A stretch of DNA of 64,000 nt from Grimontia sedimenti (GTDB lineage: Bacteria; Pseudomonadota; Gammaproteobacteria; Enterobacterales; Vibrionaceae). Shown piece after piece: positions 50,203-59,587 of this stretch. The notes under the pieces are model-generated. The model searched no databases. It saw nothing but the letters and a program-made list of their open reading frames with translations, and was not told the DNA's origin. Made by a program: the position numbers and the translations under genes. The stretch is from positions 108,322 through 172,321 of the forward strand of contig NZ_JAALDL010000012.1 in the NCBI RefSeq assembly GCF_011045095.1. Direction: 5' to 3'. Within the stretch, counting starts at the first letter, position 1. Each line of letters begins with the position of its first letter.

Positions 50203-52769
50203 ATTTTTTCATTTTTAAGTTTATCACTCAAATCAATACTATATAGCATGGTTATAAAATCAAGAAAATAGAACATTAAAGGTGAGATTAGTATAGATAT
50301 CTTCGCAACTTTAATAATGATACTTACAATATCTGAAAGATCATGGCCATCTTTTTCTATGGCAATAAAATCAGCGTTTCCACTTCTTTGGTTTGAAACT
50401 TCATATTCTTCAATCTTCTTTTTCTTTGCTATGTTTTTCGAAAGAAATGACACGATAAAAGCAATACAAGTGATGGCTAATAGATTAGTTAATATAAATA
50501 AGCCTTCCTTCGGTTCTTTTATAGTATAAAGGAAAAAGGTTATAACTAGTATTGATGAAGTTGCTGTTCTTATCCGGATATAATTTTTTATCCTTGAAAA
50601 TGCTTCAGATATTCCAAATGAGAAATAATAGGACGATAAGTTAGAGAAAAATCTCCAATCTGACAAAGATCTTAAGTTTTGACCGACATTCCACTCAAGT
50701 TCTTTTGATAATTTTGGTAGGCTTCGGCAAGCCTCTAGTGCTGTTTGACTGATCCAAAAATCATTAATTCCTAGGGATCTTATTACACATTTGTCTTTGA
50801 CATTCTCACTTGTTAAACATAAAAGTTCAATTATTAGTTTTGTCCAATATGGAGGGTTGTCTTTTTCTAATTCCTGATAAATGAAATATTCTATTTCATG
50901 TTGTATGTTAGCTATACAGTCTAATCTATTCTTAAAGGCATCTCTTAAGAAACGAATACAGTGTATTGCTTCCAAACTGCCTTCATAATTGTCATTTTTT
51001 ATAACATTCCAGCACTTCTCTGCTATTGATTTTGCTTTTTCTACTGATGCTACTTCGCAGTATAAAACTAGGGCGTCTCGCCCCTGAGAATCTTTTGGGA
51101 TATGAGAGAAAGGTAAATCCAGATCTTTTTCCAACAGATCAGCTACTACAAAATACTCACAGAATCGTCTATGAACAAAGCTGATTCTCCCATCATCAAC
51201 ATTACTAGCCCTTACTATTCTTGAATACTTCAAACATTCAATTGCAGCATCAATTTTGGGGTCTTTAATATCTTCTTTTAAATTTTTTATTGGAGCTTCT
51301 AGACCATAATCAGAGAACATTATTCTAGCAATTTGTTTTGATATGATCTTTATTTCATCTCTTGTTATAGATAACTCTATAAGTTTTCGTTTGGATGAAT
51401 CTAAGGAGTCATCTATAAAAGATGAAAACATTTCAAGTTGACTGTTAGGGAGGGAGTTATGATTCTCAATGTATTTCGCCAACATTGAAGCCATGAAAGG
51501 GTTTTTTGCTGTTAGGTAAAGATCACTTCTAGTCGTAAATATCTGACTTATTATAGCCTTTGAATCATTACCCATTTTTTTCAATGTGGATGTCACCTGA
51601 GATTCATTAAAAGGCCTTATCTCTATTTCCCGTGACGCTTCAAATTTGTTTGTTGGTTTTCTAAAGTGTCTGGATGCTAATATTCCAGTTGGCTTACCTT
51701 TGTTGTCTTTTATGAATTTAAAAAGTACCTCAGATAATGCGTCTATTAGTATGCTATCGTTATGGGTATTCATTACTTGTGGTATTTCGTCAAAAGAGTC
51801 GAATATAAAGAAAAAATTTCTTCTATCGTATAGCCTGTCGAAATACTTGTCGACAAATATTCCTAGCTCTCTGTCTCTTCTTGCTATATTTTCCTTAACA
51901 AACTCATATAGTTCACTTTCAGTAGGTAATATTTCATTAGACCAGTTAGTATCATTCCACTCTTTTAGATTTATATAAATAGGTATTTTATTTGCACTGA
52001 TGGCTTGCCTAAGGAGATCTTGAGCAAGTTTACGTAACGCAATACTTTTTCCTGCACCAGGATGGCCGAGGACGAGGAATGCACGCCCCGATTTAGCTTT
52101 CATAGCTTTTAATAAATCTGAAGCTTTCTTTTTCTTTCCTCGTCGAGTTCTTATGTAGACTTCAGCATCTAAGTTAGTAAATAAACTTCCTGTCCAATTG
52201 GTCTGTTTGTTTATCGACTTAATATCTTCTTCTAATGCTTCGATGGCGTATTTTAATCTTTCTTTAAAGTCTAACTCTGGAATAGTTGAATTAAAAGAAT
52301 CTGAAGCCTCTCCCATTATTTTATTGTCTAACATAAAATAATTTACAATTAATATTGTTAACATTGTAAAAAATAGAACGGGAGTTGGTGTGTTACCATA
52401 TGTGAAGTCTAAGATGTAATCTGGAAGATATGGTGATAAATATTCATGTATTGTATTGTTTGCTCTTATTGTTATTGATGGAGACTGAGATGCGATTATA
52501 GTAGTAAAGGCTATAAATAAACTATACATTCTTACCTTATTCTTTCCATGACCACTTGGTAGCCAAAGAGGTCGTCCTATCCACAAGGCTAATAATGAAA
52601 ATGTCGAATATAATACAGTGTCTATAGTTTTTCCCGATATGCTGATAGATAGATATCCAATCATCATTATGAAAAAGACAAGGATAAATCCTTTATACTT
52701 TGATTCTAAGTTGCCTAACATTTCACACCAAACCAGTCTTCTTGTACTTAAAACCTTCATTTTACACAT
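50199..52769 (-). CDS. Membrane-embedded NACHT-domain (STAND) NTPase
   Basis: 856 residues. About four N-terminal TM helices (around 27-45, 50-67, 81-95, 129-147); linker; NACHT NTPase with Walker A LGHPGAGKS (234-242), extended Walker B FFFIFDSFDE (319-328; D-x-F-DE), ILASRHF sensor, and the winged-helix signature FVHRRFCEYFVVADLL (531-546). A helical, repeat-like region (about 550-720) follows, then about three C-terminal TM helices (around 735-790 and 815-840). Base composition is far more AT-rich than the neighbours, with Ile/Lys/Asn-rich codons, indicating transfer. Bacterial NACHT proteins include anti-phage sensors; membrane segments could be the effector. Function is inferred. Confidence 0.85.
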   Translation of the reverse strand: MCKMKVLSTRRLVWCEMLGNLESKYKGFILVFFIMMIGYLSISISGKTIDTVLYSTFSLLALWIGRPLWLPSGHGKNKVRMYSLFIAFTTIIASQSPSITIRANNTIHEYLSPYLPDYILDFTYGNTPTPVLFFTMLTILIVNYFMLDNKIMGEASDSFNSTIPELDFKERLKYAIEALEEDIKSINKQTNWTGSLFTNLDAEVYIRTRRGKKKKASDLLKAMKAKSGRAFLVLGHPGAGKSIALRKLAQDLLRQAISANKIPIYINLKEWNDTNWSNEILPTESELYEFVKENIARRDRELGIFVDKYFDRLYDRRNFFFIFDSFDEIPQVMNTHNDSILIDALSEVLFKFIKDNKGKPTGILASRHFRKPTNKFEASREIEIRPFNESQVTSTLKKMGNDSKAIISQIFTTRSDLYLTAKNPFMASMLAKYIENHNSLPNSQLEMFSSFIDDSLDSSKRKLIELSITRDEIKIISKQIARIMFSDYGLEAPIKNLKEDIKDPKIDAAIECLKYSRIVRASNVDDGRISFVHRRFCEYFVVADLLEKDLDLPFSHIPKDSQGRDALVLYCEVASVEKAKSIAEKCWNVIKNDNYEGSLEAIHCIRFLRDAFKNRLDCIANIQHEIEYFIYQELEKDNPPYWTKLIIELLCLTSENVKDKCVIRSLGINDFWISQTALEACRSLPKLSKELEWNVGQNLRSLSDWRFFSNLSSYYFSFGISEAFSRIKNYIRIRTATSSILVITFFLYTIKEPKEGLFILTNLLAITCIAFIVSFLSKNIAKKKKIEEYEVSNQRSGNADFIAIEKDGHDLSDIVSIIIKVAKISILISPLMFYFLDFITMLYSIDLSDKLKNEKI

Positions 52770-53057
52770 TTGGTGTATGAATAGTTAGTCTTTTTAGGGG
52801 GCAGTCTGTTAGAAATGAATGTATTCGAGTCAATATGCCTTAGTGGATGTGACTTTTCATTCACATTGGCTAATTGGATTTGATAAGCCTGTATTTCCGA
52901 TAGTTTTGATATCTAAAATATTTTGTCTATTTCGGAAATGAACTGAGCTATATGTTACATAAATACTTCGCGTATTACTCCGTTATATACAGTTGTAAAA
53001 ATACGATCCAGCTCTCTAAACACTTTCTTCATTGAGCGCACTTTGCCTCAGCTATGA
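52770..53057. other. Upstream region of the NACHT gene
   Basis: 288 bp between the NACHT start and the phage-gene remnant; AT-rich, no ORF or RNA recognised. The NACHT promoter should lie here. Confidence 0.4.
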
Positions 53058-53441
53058 AGTTACTCCACCAAACGAGAAAAATATACCCTTGAAGGGCATT
53101 TTGAAGTATTCGCTAGTTTCAACAACTTAGCCTGTTGGGTAACAGTTTGGCGTGAATTATCCCGTTTAAAGGCCATGATGGGTGAAAGTAAGTTGGTAAC
53201 AGAAATCTATGAGGCAGCGGACAAAGGTTGTTGGAAGACGTTCACCGACTTAATGGGTGGTGTGTTCTATAAGCGCACTGAACAGGCTATCGCGCTGCAT
53301 TATAAACTCGCAGTTGATACGGCTACAGGCGTTGTGAAAACCTCCATGTATAGCAAGGAGGAGCTTTTAAAGGTACTGAAAGGCATATCAACGGGTGGTA
53401 AAACCATTATCACCCGAACCAACCAGTGGCATCTGTCCTAG
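53058..53441 (+). pseudogene. C-terminal remnant of a P2-like phage replication protein A
   Basis: The frame is open from just after a TGA at 53055-53057 without a start codon until ATG 53175; residues before that ATG read like continuous protein (YTLEGHFEVFASFNNLACWV, TVWRELSRLK). The following EIYEAADKGCWKTFTDLMGGVF, KRTEQAI, MYSKEELLKVLKGI and IITRTNQWHLS resemble the end of P2-type gpA rolling-circle endonucleases. The catalytic tyrosine region is absent. A prophage relic consistent with the integrase fragment 4 kb away. Confidence 0.58.
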
Positions 53442-53612
53442 GGACAGATGCTCTTTTACTTGGAGTTCTGTGAATAACTGTATTTTGGGGTATATCGCAT
53501 AGACGCGAAACAGTATGGAGCCTGAATGATTAATCTTGATACTTTCAGTAGTTACGGAAAAGTTGATGCAAACTAGCTTGCAATCAGTGATTGAGATTTT
53601 AGGGAAAGCGCT

Positions 53613-54203
53613 ATGGATATCAGCAAACAGGTTCCAGAGGAAATCAAAGGATGGAACTGGGGAGCACTCTTACTCAATATCATTTGGGGTATAAGGTTTA
53701 AGTGCTACAGAACGTTTTGGATCTTTGTTCCTATCTTTGGTGTTTTCTACCTTTTTGTTGTCGGTGCCAAGGGCAATGAATGGGCTTGGAAAAATAACGA
53801 GTGGGAGAGTATTGAGGCGTTCAAAGCATCACAAAAAAGATGGTCGTGGGCAGCACTTGGATACATTGGTGCCCTGGTTTTATTTTCCATCGTCTTTACC
53901 CATTCTCTTACTCATGAATTTGAGACATCTCCGTCTACCAAGCTTGCGTTAACCTCGATGGAACAAAGTGAGACTTTCAAGGCTAACATAGGAATTCCTT
54001 ATGATTACTCTTTAAGGTCAGGAACGATTGGTGGTCCTGAGTCTGAAGGCTTTGCTGAAATGGAATATGTTGTCGAAGGAAGTCATGGTGAGGGTATGCT
54101 TTTCTTCAAAGCGAGTCATACCAATCTGAACTGGCAGTTGGACTGCCTAGAGATTCAATATGCTAATACTCAGGAAGCTGAATCTATCATTCCATGTGAG
54201 TAA
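53613..54203 (+). CDS. Membrane protein with Coa1-like C-terminal domain
   Basis: 196 residues. N-terminal half has the DUF2628-like pattern (GWNWGALLLNIIWGIRFKCYRTFWIF; two TM segments) and a third TM (WAALGYIGALVLFSIVFTHSL). The C-terminal 80 residues (YSLRSGTIGGPESEGFAEMEYVVEGSHGEGMLFFKAS...LDCLEIQ) resemble the cytochrome-oxidase assembly Coa1-like fold seen in many small bacterial membrane proteins. Function unknown. 15 nt upstream of the next gene, so likely an operon. Confidence 0.68.
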   Translation: MDISKQVPEEIKGWNWGALLLNIIWGIRFKCYRTFWIFVPIFGVFYLFVVGAKGNEWAWKNNEWESIEAFKASQKRWSWAALGYIGALVLFSIVFTHSLTHEFETSPSTKLALTSMEQSETFKANIGIPYDYSLRSGTIGGPESEGFAEMEYVVEGSHGEGMLFFKASHTNLNWQLDCLEIQYANTQEAESIIPCE

Positions 54204-54218
54204 ATTGGACGGTCAGGA

Positions 54219-54584
54219 ATGGAAGAGTATGCAAACGGACTAAGGAAGATAAGGCAGCGTCATCACAACCTTCACTCGATGGTGTGGCCGCTGTTTTGTG
54301 TTTTCCTGCTTTGCTCTGTCGCATCAGTTGCTTTTCCACCTCTTGCCCTGCTGAGTATCTTGTCTTGCGTTGTGCTTTTCGTTTTGTACTGGCGTCTGGC
54401 TACGTCAAAATGCCCTCGTTGTGAAAAACGGTTTTATAGCCTGCCTCAAATCGCTATGGGTCGAATGAGGGTTCAAGGGGCAGTGGGGGCGGTGAAGTGT
54501 TGTCACTGCGAACTCAGCATGGACGAACTACCAGAAGCGGTTGAGACTCCGATGAAATCTCACTCTGATGAGTGGCGACAGTAG
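54219..54584 (+). CDS. Small membrane protein with zinc-ribbon cysteines
   Basis: 121 residues. Two adjacent TM helices (MVWPLFCVFLLCSVASVAF; LALLSILSCVVLFVLYW) and a cytoplasmic tail with two CxxC pairs (SKCPRCEKRF; VKCCHCELS) spaced ~30 residues, a zinc-ribbon arrangement. Unknown family; follows the Coa1-like gene closely. Confidence 0.68.
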   Translation: MEEYANGLRKIRQRHHNLHSMVWPLFCVFLLCSVASVAFPPLALLSILSCVVLFVLYWRLATSKCPRCEKRFYSLPQIAMGRMRVQGAVGAVKCCHCELSMDELPEAVETPMKSHSDEWRQ

Positions 54585-54608
54585 CCAATAAGAGTTGAGT
54601 GTTAAAAC

Positions 54609-54866
54609 TCAAAGTCCTTTTCTGCGATGCTTAATTAACGAGACGAATGCCGGAATCAGAAATATCACACCAAACAAAGGTGCGATTTTAACCGAAGTTT
54701 GAGCAAGGCTCTCTCCCAATACTCCCATATCTACGAGCCATATTGGTGCAATGTAGGCCAAGACGACATAGACAATCAAAGCAAAGAACACACTCACCCA
54801 CCAAGGCGAATCAGCAAGAAGAATCAGAATATGGTCGTTTCGCTTTGTCATGTTATCGCTCATCAT
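54609..54866 (-). CDS. Two-TM protein resembling the membrane module of Mrr-like nucleases
   Basis: 85 residues: SPWWVSVFFALIVYVVLAYI and IAPLFGVIFLIPAFVSLI. This arrangement (short start, 'PWWVSV' helix, 'APLF..IFLI' helix) is like the N-terminal anchor of membrane-tethered restriction endonuclease-fold proteins, but the nuclease domain is missing and the frame ends with RHRRKGL. Either a truncated relic or a free-standing small protein. Confidence 0.5.
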   Translation of the reverse strand: MMSDNMTKRNDHILILLADSPWWVSVFFALIVYVVLAYIAPIWLVDMGVLGESLAQTSVKIAPLFGVIFLIPAFVSLIKHRRKGL

Positions 54867-54979
54867 TTTTCCAGTGCTGCTAATTAATCACAGTTAGCGG
54901 ATGCTTGGCAGATGAACATTCGGTGTATTCGATGTGGTTTTTAGAAAGCAGTGAAATGGAGAGGGGGTTTCTTGAAAAC

Positions 54980-55005
54980 TGCTATAACGGGCGTCTGTTA
55001 TAGCA
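54980..55005. repeat. Inverted repeat next to the tRNA-Ile region
   Basis: TGCTATAAC-GGGCGTCT-GTTATAGCA, 9-bp perfect arms, followed by AAAAAA and by a direct repeat TGCTACA-TATA-TGCTACA (about 55013-55030). Could be a terminator for minus-strand transcripts or a leftover of an integration end. Confidence 0.45.
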
Positions 55006-55040
55006 AAAAATCTGCTACATATATGCTACACAGAAGCTGA

Positions 55041-55083
55041 AAAGTAAAAGGCCTGAGTGGTTACTAACCTCTCAGGCCTTTAA
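55041..55083 (-). terminator. Terminator downstream of tRNA-Ile
   Basis: Minus-strand AAAGGCCTGAG...CTCAGGCCTTTTACTTTT, 11-bp stem just past the tRNA 3' end. Confidence 0.7.
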
Positions 55084-55086
55084 ATT

Positions 55087-55162
55087 TGGTGGCCCCTCGC
55101 AGATTTGAACTGCGGACCAATCGATTATGAGTCGACTGCTCTAACCACTGAGCTAAGGGGCC
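55087..55162 (-). tRNA. tRNA-Ile (CAU anticodon, lysidine type)
   Basis: 76 nt including encoded CCA. Acceptor GGCCCCT/AGGGGCC, D-arm AGCTCAGTGGTTAGAGC, anticodon loop CTCATAA, T-arm GCAGTTCAAATCTGC. The CAU anticodon with the GGCCCCT acceptor stem is that of tRNA-Ile2 (E. coli ileX), not Met; C34 would be modified to lysidine by TilS to read AUA. It lies at the border of the acquired region. Confidence 0.93.
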
Positions 55163-55262
55163 GTGTTGGGGGTTGATTATAAGGGGTGGGAGCAGGGGTG
55201 TCTAGACGCAACCACACCCTATTCAGTATGCTTTTTAGCCACTTAGTTCAAATCGCAGAAAT

Positions 55263-55290
55263 GAAAAAGGCGAGCAGTGCTCGCCTTTCC
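55263..55290 (-). terminator. rpoD terminator
   Basis: Minus-strand AAAGGCGAGCA-CTGCTCGCCTTTTTC, 25 nt past the rpoD stop. Confidence 0.82.
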
Positions 55291-55315
55291 AATATTGCTT
55301 TAAATGCGTCTTGGA

Positions 55316-57148
55316 TTATTCGTCCAGGAAGCTGCGCAGAACTTCTGAGCGGCTTGGGTGACGCAGTTTACGCAGTGCTTTCGCTTCAATCTGACGGATA
55401 CGCTCACGCGTTACGTCAAACTGTTTGCCCACTTCTTCCAGCGTGTGGTCGGTATTCATGTCGATACCGAAACGCATACGCAGAACTTTTGCCTCACGTG
55501 GCGTCAGGCCAGCCAGTACTTCGCTGGTTGCCATTCTGAGGTTGTTCATGGTCGCGGAATCCATTGGCAGCTCGAGGGTGGTATCCTCGATAAAGTCGCC
55601 CAGATGTGAATCTTCATCGTCACCGATTGGGGTTTCCATGGAGATTGGCTCTTTGGCGATCTTCAGCACTTTGCGGATCTTGTCTTCTGGCATTTGCATG
55701 CGCTCTGCCAGTTCTTCTGGCAGTGGCTCACGACCCATCTCCTGAAGCATCTGACGTGAGATACGGTTCAGTTTGTTGATGGTTTCAATCATGTGAACAG
55801 GGATACGGATAGTACGCGCCTGATCTGCGATTGAACGGGTGATTGCCTGACGGATCCACCATGTTGCGTAAGTCGAGAACTTGTAACCACGACGGTATTC
55901 GAACTTGTCTACCGCTTTCATCAGGCCGATGTTACCTTCCTGAATCAGATCCAGGAATTGCAGGCCACGGTTGGTGTATTTCTTGGCGATAGAAATAACC
56001 AGACGCAAGTTCGCTTCAACCATCTCTTTCTTCGCACGGCGTGCTTTCGCTTCACCGATTGACATGCGACGGCTGATGTCTTTTACGCGCTCTACAGAAA
56101 GGCCGGTTTCGTCTTCAACGATTTTCAGCTTCTGTACGCAACGACGAAGATCTTCTTCGTACTGCTTCAGGCGATCGACGTATGGCTTGTCTGAAGCCAG
56201 TGCTTCATCCAGCCAGCTGTCTGATGATTCGTTGCCGCTGAACAGTTGTACAAAGGTTTTCTTCGGCATTTTCGCTTGGTCTACACACAGGCGCATCACG
56301 ATGCGTTCTTGTGTGCGTACGCGATCCATTGTCTCGCGCATATCATTAACCAGGCGGTCGAATTGTTTTGGTATCAGACGGAATTGCTTGAACACTTCTG
56401 ACAGCTCAGCGATTGCGCTTGCTGTGTCTTCGTGGAAGCGGCCGTTTTTCTGGATGGACAGCTGCATGCCTTCGTAAGCCAGACGCAAGTCGTTAAACTT
56501 TTCGCGCGCTAGCTCTGGGTCGATGCCAGTGTCTTCTTCTTCCTCGTCATCATCATCGTCGTCGCCATCATCTTCATCTTCCAGTTGCTCTTCGGTGAGC
56601 TCTGAACCGATGTGGGTGGCGGTAGGTGCGATGTCATCCTGGTTCGGGTCTACGAAGCCAGAAATGATGTCTGTCAGGCGAAGCTCTTCTGCTTCTACTT
56701 TGTCAAACTGATCGAGCAGTGATGAGATGGAGCCAGGGTATTCGGCAACCGATACCTGTACTTGGTTAATACCATCTTCGATGCGTTTGGCGATGTCGAT
56801 TTCGCCTTCGCGGGTAAGCAGTTCTACTGTACCCATTTCACGCATGTACATGCGTACTGGGTCAGTTGTACGACCTATTTCAGATTCAACGCTAGAAAGT
56901 GCTGCTGCTGCTGCTTCGACGGCATCTTCGTCCGCGACAGTTTCAGACATCATCAGCTCATCGGCATCTGGCGCTGTTTCCACCACCTGAATACCCATGT
57001 CGTTGATCATCTGAATGATGTCTTCTATCTGATCAGAATCGACAATGTCTTCCGGTAGGTGGTCATTTACTTCTGCATAGGTTAGATAGCCTTGTTCCTT
57101 ACCTTTTGCGACAAGCAACTTTAGCTGTGACTGCGGATTTTGATCCAT
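55316..57148 (-). CDS. rpoD: RNA polymerase sigma-70 factor RpoD
   Basis: 610 residues. Housekeeping sigma factor. Region 1.1 ([20 protein letters not shown]), region 1.2 ([28 protein letters not shown]), a non-conserved region with an acidic run (about 195-210, nearly all Asp/Glu), region 2 ([47 protein letters not shown]), region 3, and region 4 with the -35-binding HTH ([27 protein letters not shown]). Last gene of rpsU-yqeY-dnaG-rpoD; 93 nt after dnaG, where heat-shock and internal promoters are known in relatives. Confidence 0.98.
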   Translation of the reverse strand: MDQNPQSQLKLLVAKGKEQGYLTYAEVNDHLPEDIVDSDQIEDIIQMINDMGIQVVETAPDADELMMSETVADEDAVEAAAAALSSVESEIGRTTDPVRMYMREMGTVELLTREGEIDIAKRIEDGINQVQVSVAEYPGSISSLLDQFDKVEAEELRLTDIISGFVDPNQDDIAPTATHIGSELTEEQLEDEDDGDDDDDDEEEEDTGIDPELAREKFNDLRLAYEGMQLSIQKNGRFHEDTASAIAELSEVFKQFRLIPKQFDRLVNDMRETMDRVRTQERIVMRLCVDQAKMPKKTFVQLFSGNESSDSWLDEALASDKPYVDRLKQYEEDLRRCVQKLKIVEDETGLSVERVKDISRRMSIGEAKARRAKKEMVEANLRLVISIAKKYTNRGLQFLDLIQEGNIGLMKAVDKFEYRRGYKFSTYATWWIRQAITRSIADQARTIRIPVHMIETINKLNRISRQMLQEMGREPLPEELAERMQMPEDKIRKVLKIAKEPISMETPIGDDEDSHLGDFIEDTTLELPMDSATMNNLRMATSEVLAGLTPREAKVLRMRFGIDMNTDHTLEEVGKQFDVTRERIRQIEAKALRKLRHPSRSEVLRSFLDE

Positions 57149-57241
57149 AGACGATATCCAACTTCGGGTCTGAGTGAAGAATTTAGTATGCGGAAACGCA
57201 AACTGCCAATTTTAGCAAAATACAAGTATGCTGGCTAGTTT

Positions 57242-58996
57242 CTAGTCGGGCCGGTTGAGGATTAACAACTGCAACTCCCGCTTCTCTTCGACTGATAAGC
57301 CGACGGTATTCGATTTAGCTTGCAACTTGGCTATTTGTTGTTTGACGCACTGGTCCAGAATTTTGTCCAGTGAGTCTAAAAATACATCTAATACATTGTT
57401 TTCGTTGATAGGTAGTTCCCAACTTGCCAATTTGGCTAACAATGCTTCTTGTTCTGTGCCGCGCCAATGTTCCAGCAGCTGTCCTGTCGTAATATTGGGA
57501 CGGGACCGGCAAAGTTCAAGCATGGTGGTGAATAAATTTAAGCCGGGGATCCCGAGCTCTTCCACACCATCAAGTGGCGGTACGTTTTCTACAAACCCTG
57601 GATTCTGCAATAACAGGGTTATCACTTCTCTCATTGGGGTACGTTTCATTTCCGGCAAAGGTTGACGTTTTTGCGTCTGACCTTGTCGGCTGATGAGCTT
57701 TTCGAGTTGTTGCTCATCAGGTAGACCTAGTTTCTGGCCCAAAATGTTACGTAGGTAGAGACGAAGTGTGCCGCCCGGCACTTTGTCAATCAGTGGCACG
57801 GCCAAAGTGGTGAGCTTGGCTTTGCCTTCCTGACTGCTGGTGTCGACCTGTTCCATCAAGGTGTTAAACAGGAATTCTGACAGTGACATGGCACCTGCGA
57901 GGCGCTGTTCAAAGCCTTCTTTGCCTTCCTGTCGAACCATGGAATCCGGGTCTTCACCGTCTGGCAGGAACATGAATTTGAGCTGGCGACCATCTACCAA
58001 ATGGGGGAGTGCCTGCTCCATTGCACGCCATGCGGCGTCACGTCCTGCGCGGTCACCGTCGTAGCAGCAAATCACGTTGGAGGTCTGGCGGAACATGGTT
58101 TGCATATGTTCTGCGGTGGTCGCGGTGCCGAGTGATGCAACGGCATAATCAATGCCAAATTGCCCCAGAGCGACCACGTCCATATAACCTTCAACAACGA
58201 GTAATTGCTTGGGCTCGCGGTGTGCCTGTAGCACTTCGTACAGGCCATACAACTCACGCCCTTTGTGGAATATCGGGGTTTCCGGTGAGTTGAGGTATTT
58301 CGGTGTGCCATCGCCAATGACGCGGCCACCAAAACCGATAACACGTCCACGACGGTCACGAATAGGGAACATTACACGGCCACGGAAGCGGTCGTAACGG
58401 CGTCCGTTGTCGTTTTCTATCAGCATGCCGGTTGATACCAATGCCTGCTGGCTGGTGTTGTCACGGCCAAAGCGTGAGCGCACCTGATCCCATTCGTCAG
58501 CGACGTAGCCAATCCCAAACTTCTGTACGATTTCACCGGAAAGGCCACGGCCTTTGAGGTAATCGATCGCTATTTTACCCGCTTCATTGCGCAGTCCACC
58601 CTGATAGAACTGGGCGATTTGCCCCATCATCTGGTAAAGGTCGCGTTTCTGATCGCTGCGTGCATAAGGCCCTTTCGGGGTACCACCGCCGGATTGCTCT
58701 CTTGGTACATCTAGACCTAGCGAAGACGCTAATTCTTCGATGGCTTCGACAAATTCAAGGCGATCGAACTCCATGACGAAGTCGATGGCGTTGCCGTGCG
58801 CACCACAACCAAAACAATGATAGAACTGTTTCTCTTGGCTGACGGAGAAAGACGGGGTTTTTTCGTTATGGAAAGGACAGCAGGCACCGTAGTTTTTGCC
58901 TTGCTTTTTAAGTTTCACCCGCGCGTCTATTAGCTCGACAATATCGAGTCGTGCTAGCAGATCATCAATGAATGAGCGTGGGATCTTTCCTGCCAT
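57242..58996 (-). CDS. dnaG: DNA primase DnaG
   Basis: 584 residues. Zinc-binding CHC2 domain (CPFHNEKTPSF ... HCFGCGAHGNAIDF), RNA polymerase/Toprim core (VVEGYMDVVALGQFGIDYAVASLGTA and CYDGDRAGRDAAWRA) and the C-terminal DnaB-helicase-binding domain. Synthesises replication primers. Middle of the macromolecular-synthesis operon. Confidence 0.97.
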   Translation of the reverse strand: MAGKIPRSFIDDLLARLDIVELIDARVKLKKQGKNYGACCPFHNEKTPSFSVSQEKQFYHCFGCGAHGNAIDFVMEFDRLEFVEAIEELASSLGLDVPREQSGGGTPKGPYARSDQKRDLYQMMGQIAQFYQGGLRNEAGKIAIDYLKGRGLSGEIVQKFGIGYVADEWDQVRSRFGRDNTSQQALVSTGMLIENDNGRRYDRFRGRVMFPIRDRRGRVIGFGGRVIGDGTPKYLNSPETPIFHKGRELYGLYEVLQAHREPKQLLVVEGYMDVVALGQFGIDYAVASLGTATTAEHMQTMFRQTSNVICCYDGDRAGRDAAWRAMEQALPHLVDGRQLKFMFLPDGEDPDSMVRQEGKEGFEQRLAGAMSLSEFLFNTLMEQVDTSSQEGKAKLTTLAVPLIDKVPGGTLRLYLRNILGQKLGLPDEQQLEKLISRQGQTQKRQPLPEMKRTPMREVITLLLQNPGFVENVPPLDGVEELGIPGLNLFTTMLELCRSRPNITTGQLLEHWRGTEQEALLAKLASWELPINENNVLDVFLDSLDKILDQCVKQQIAKLQAKSNTVGLSVEEKRELQLLILNRPD

Positions 58997-59119
58997 AAAC
59001 CTTTATGCATTCGGTGAATAAGAGAAGAGGGTACTCTCAGTATTTGCTACTGAGCGAATACGAACAAGCCGCGCACTCCAAAAATGGATAGCACGGCTTG
59101 TTTGCAGGTCGGATAAAAG

Positions 59120-59563
59120 TTAAGCCAGATTAGCTTTAACCAATTGGCTGATTTTACCCATGTCAGCTCGGCCCTGAACCAGAGGTTTCAGAACGGCCAT
59201 GACTTTACCCATGTCTTGCATGGAGCCTGCTCCAGAAGTTGCGATGGCTTCTTTCACCAGAGCATCAACTTCTTCGTCGCTGAGTGGCTTTGGCATGAAC
59301 TCTTCCAGAACGGAAATTTCTGCCAGTTCCACATCAGCCAGGTCATCACGGCCTGCTGACTGATATTGCGAAACAGAATCACGACGCTGCTTAACCATTT
59401 TGGTCATCACTGCCAGCACTTCGTCTTCGTTCAGAGTTTTCTGACCGTCAACTTCTTGCTGTTTAATTGCAGCCATGATCAAACGGATAGTGCCAAGACG
59501 AGGTTTGTCTTTGGCTTTCATCGCCGTTTTTTGTTCGTCTTTCAGACGTTCAATTAATTCCAT
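59120..59563 (-). CDS. GatB/YqeY domain protein
   Basis: 147 residues. YqeY family: MELIERLKDEQKTAMKAKDKPRLGTIRLI, QQEVDGQKTLNEDEVLAVMTKMVKQRRDS, MQDMGKVMAVLKPLVQGRADM. Related to the tRNA-binding tail of GatB amidotransferase subunits, but free-standing; precise role unknown. Between rpsU and dnaG as in many gammaproteobacteria. Confidence 0.93.
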   Translation of the reverse strand: MELIERLKDEQKTAMKAKDKPRLGTIRLIMAAIKQQEVDGQKTLNEDEVLAVMTKMVKQRRDSVSQYQSAGRDDLADVELAEISVLEEFMPKPLSDEEVDALVKEAIATSGAGSMQDMGKVMAVLKPLVQGRADMGKISQLVKANLA

Positions 59564-59587
59564 CTCGCAATCCTGTATTAATCGTAA

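Noticed and set aside
56523-56711. Serine-rich plus-strand frame
   Set aside because: Complement of the acidic (Asp/Glu codon) run in rpoD.
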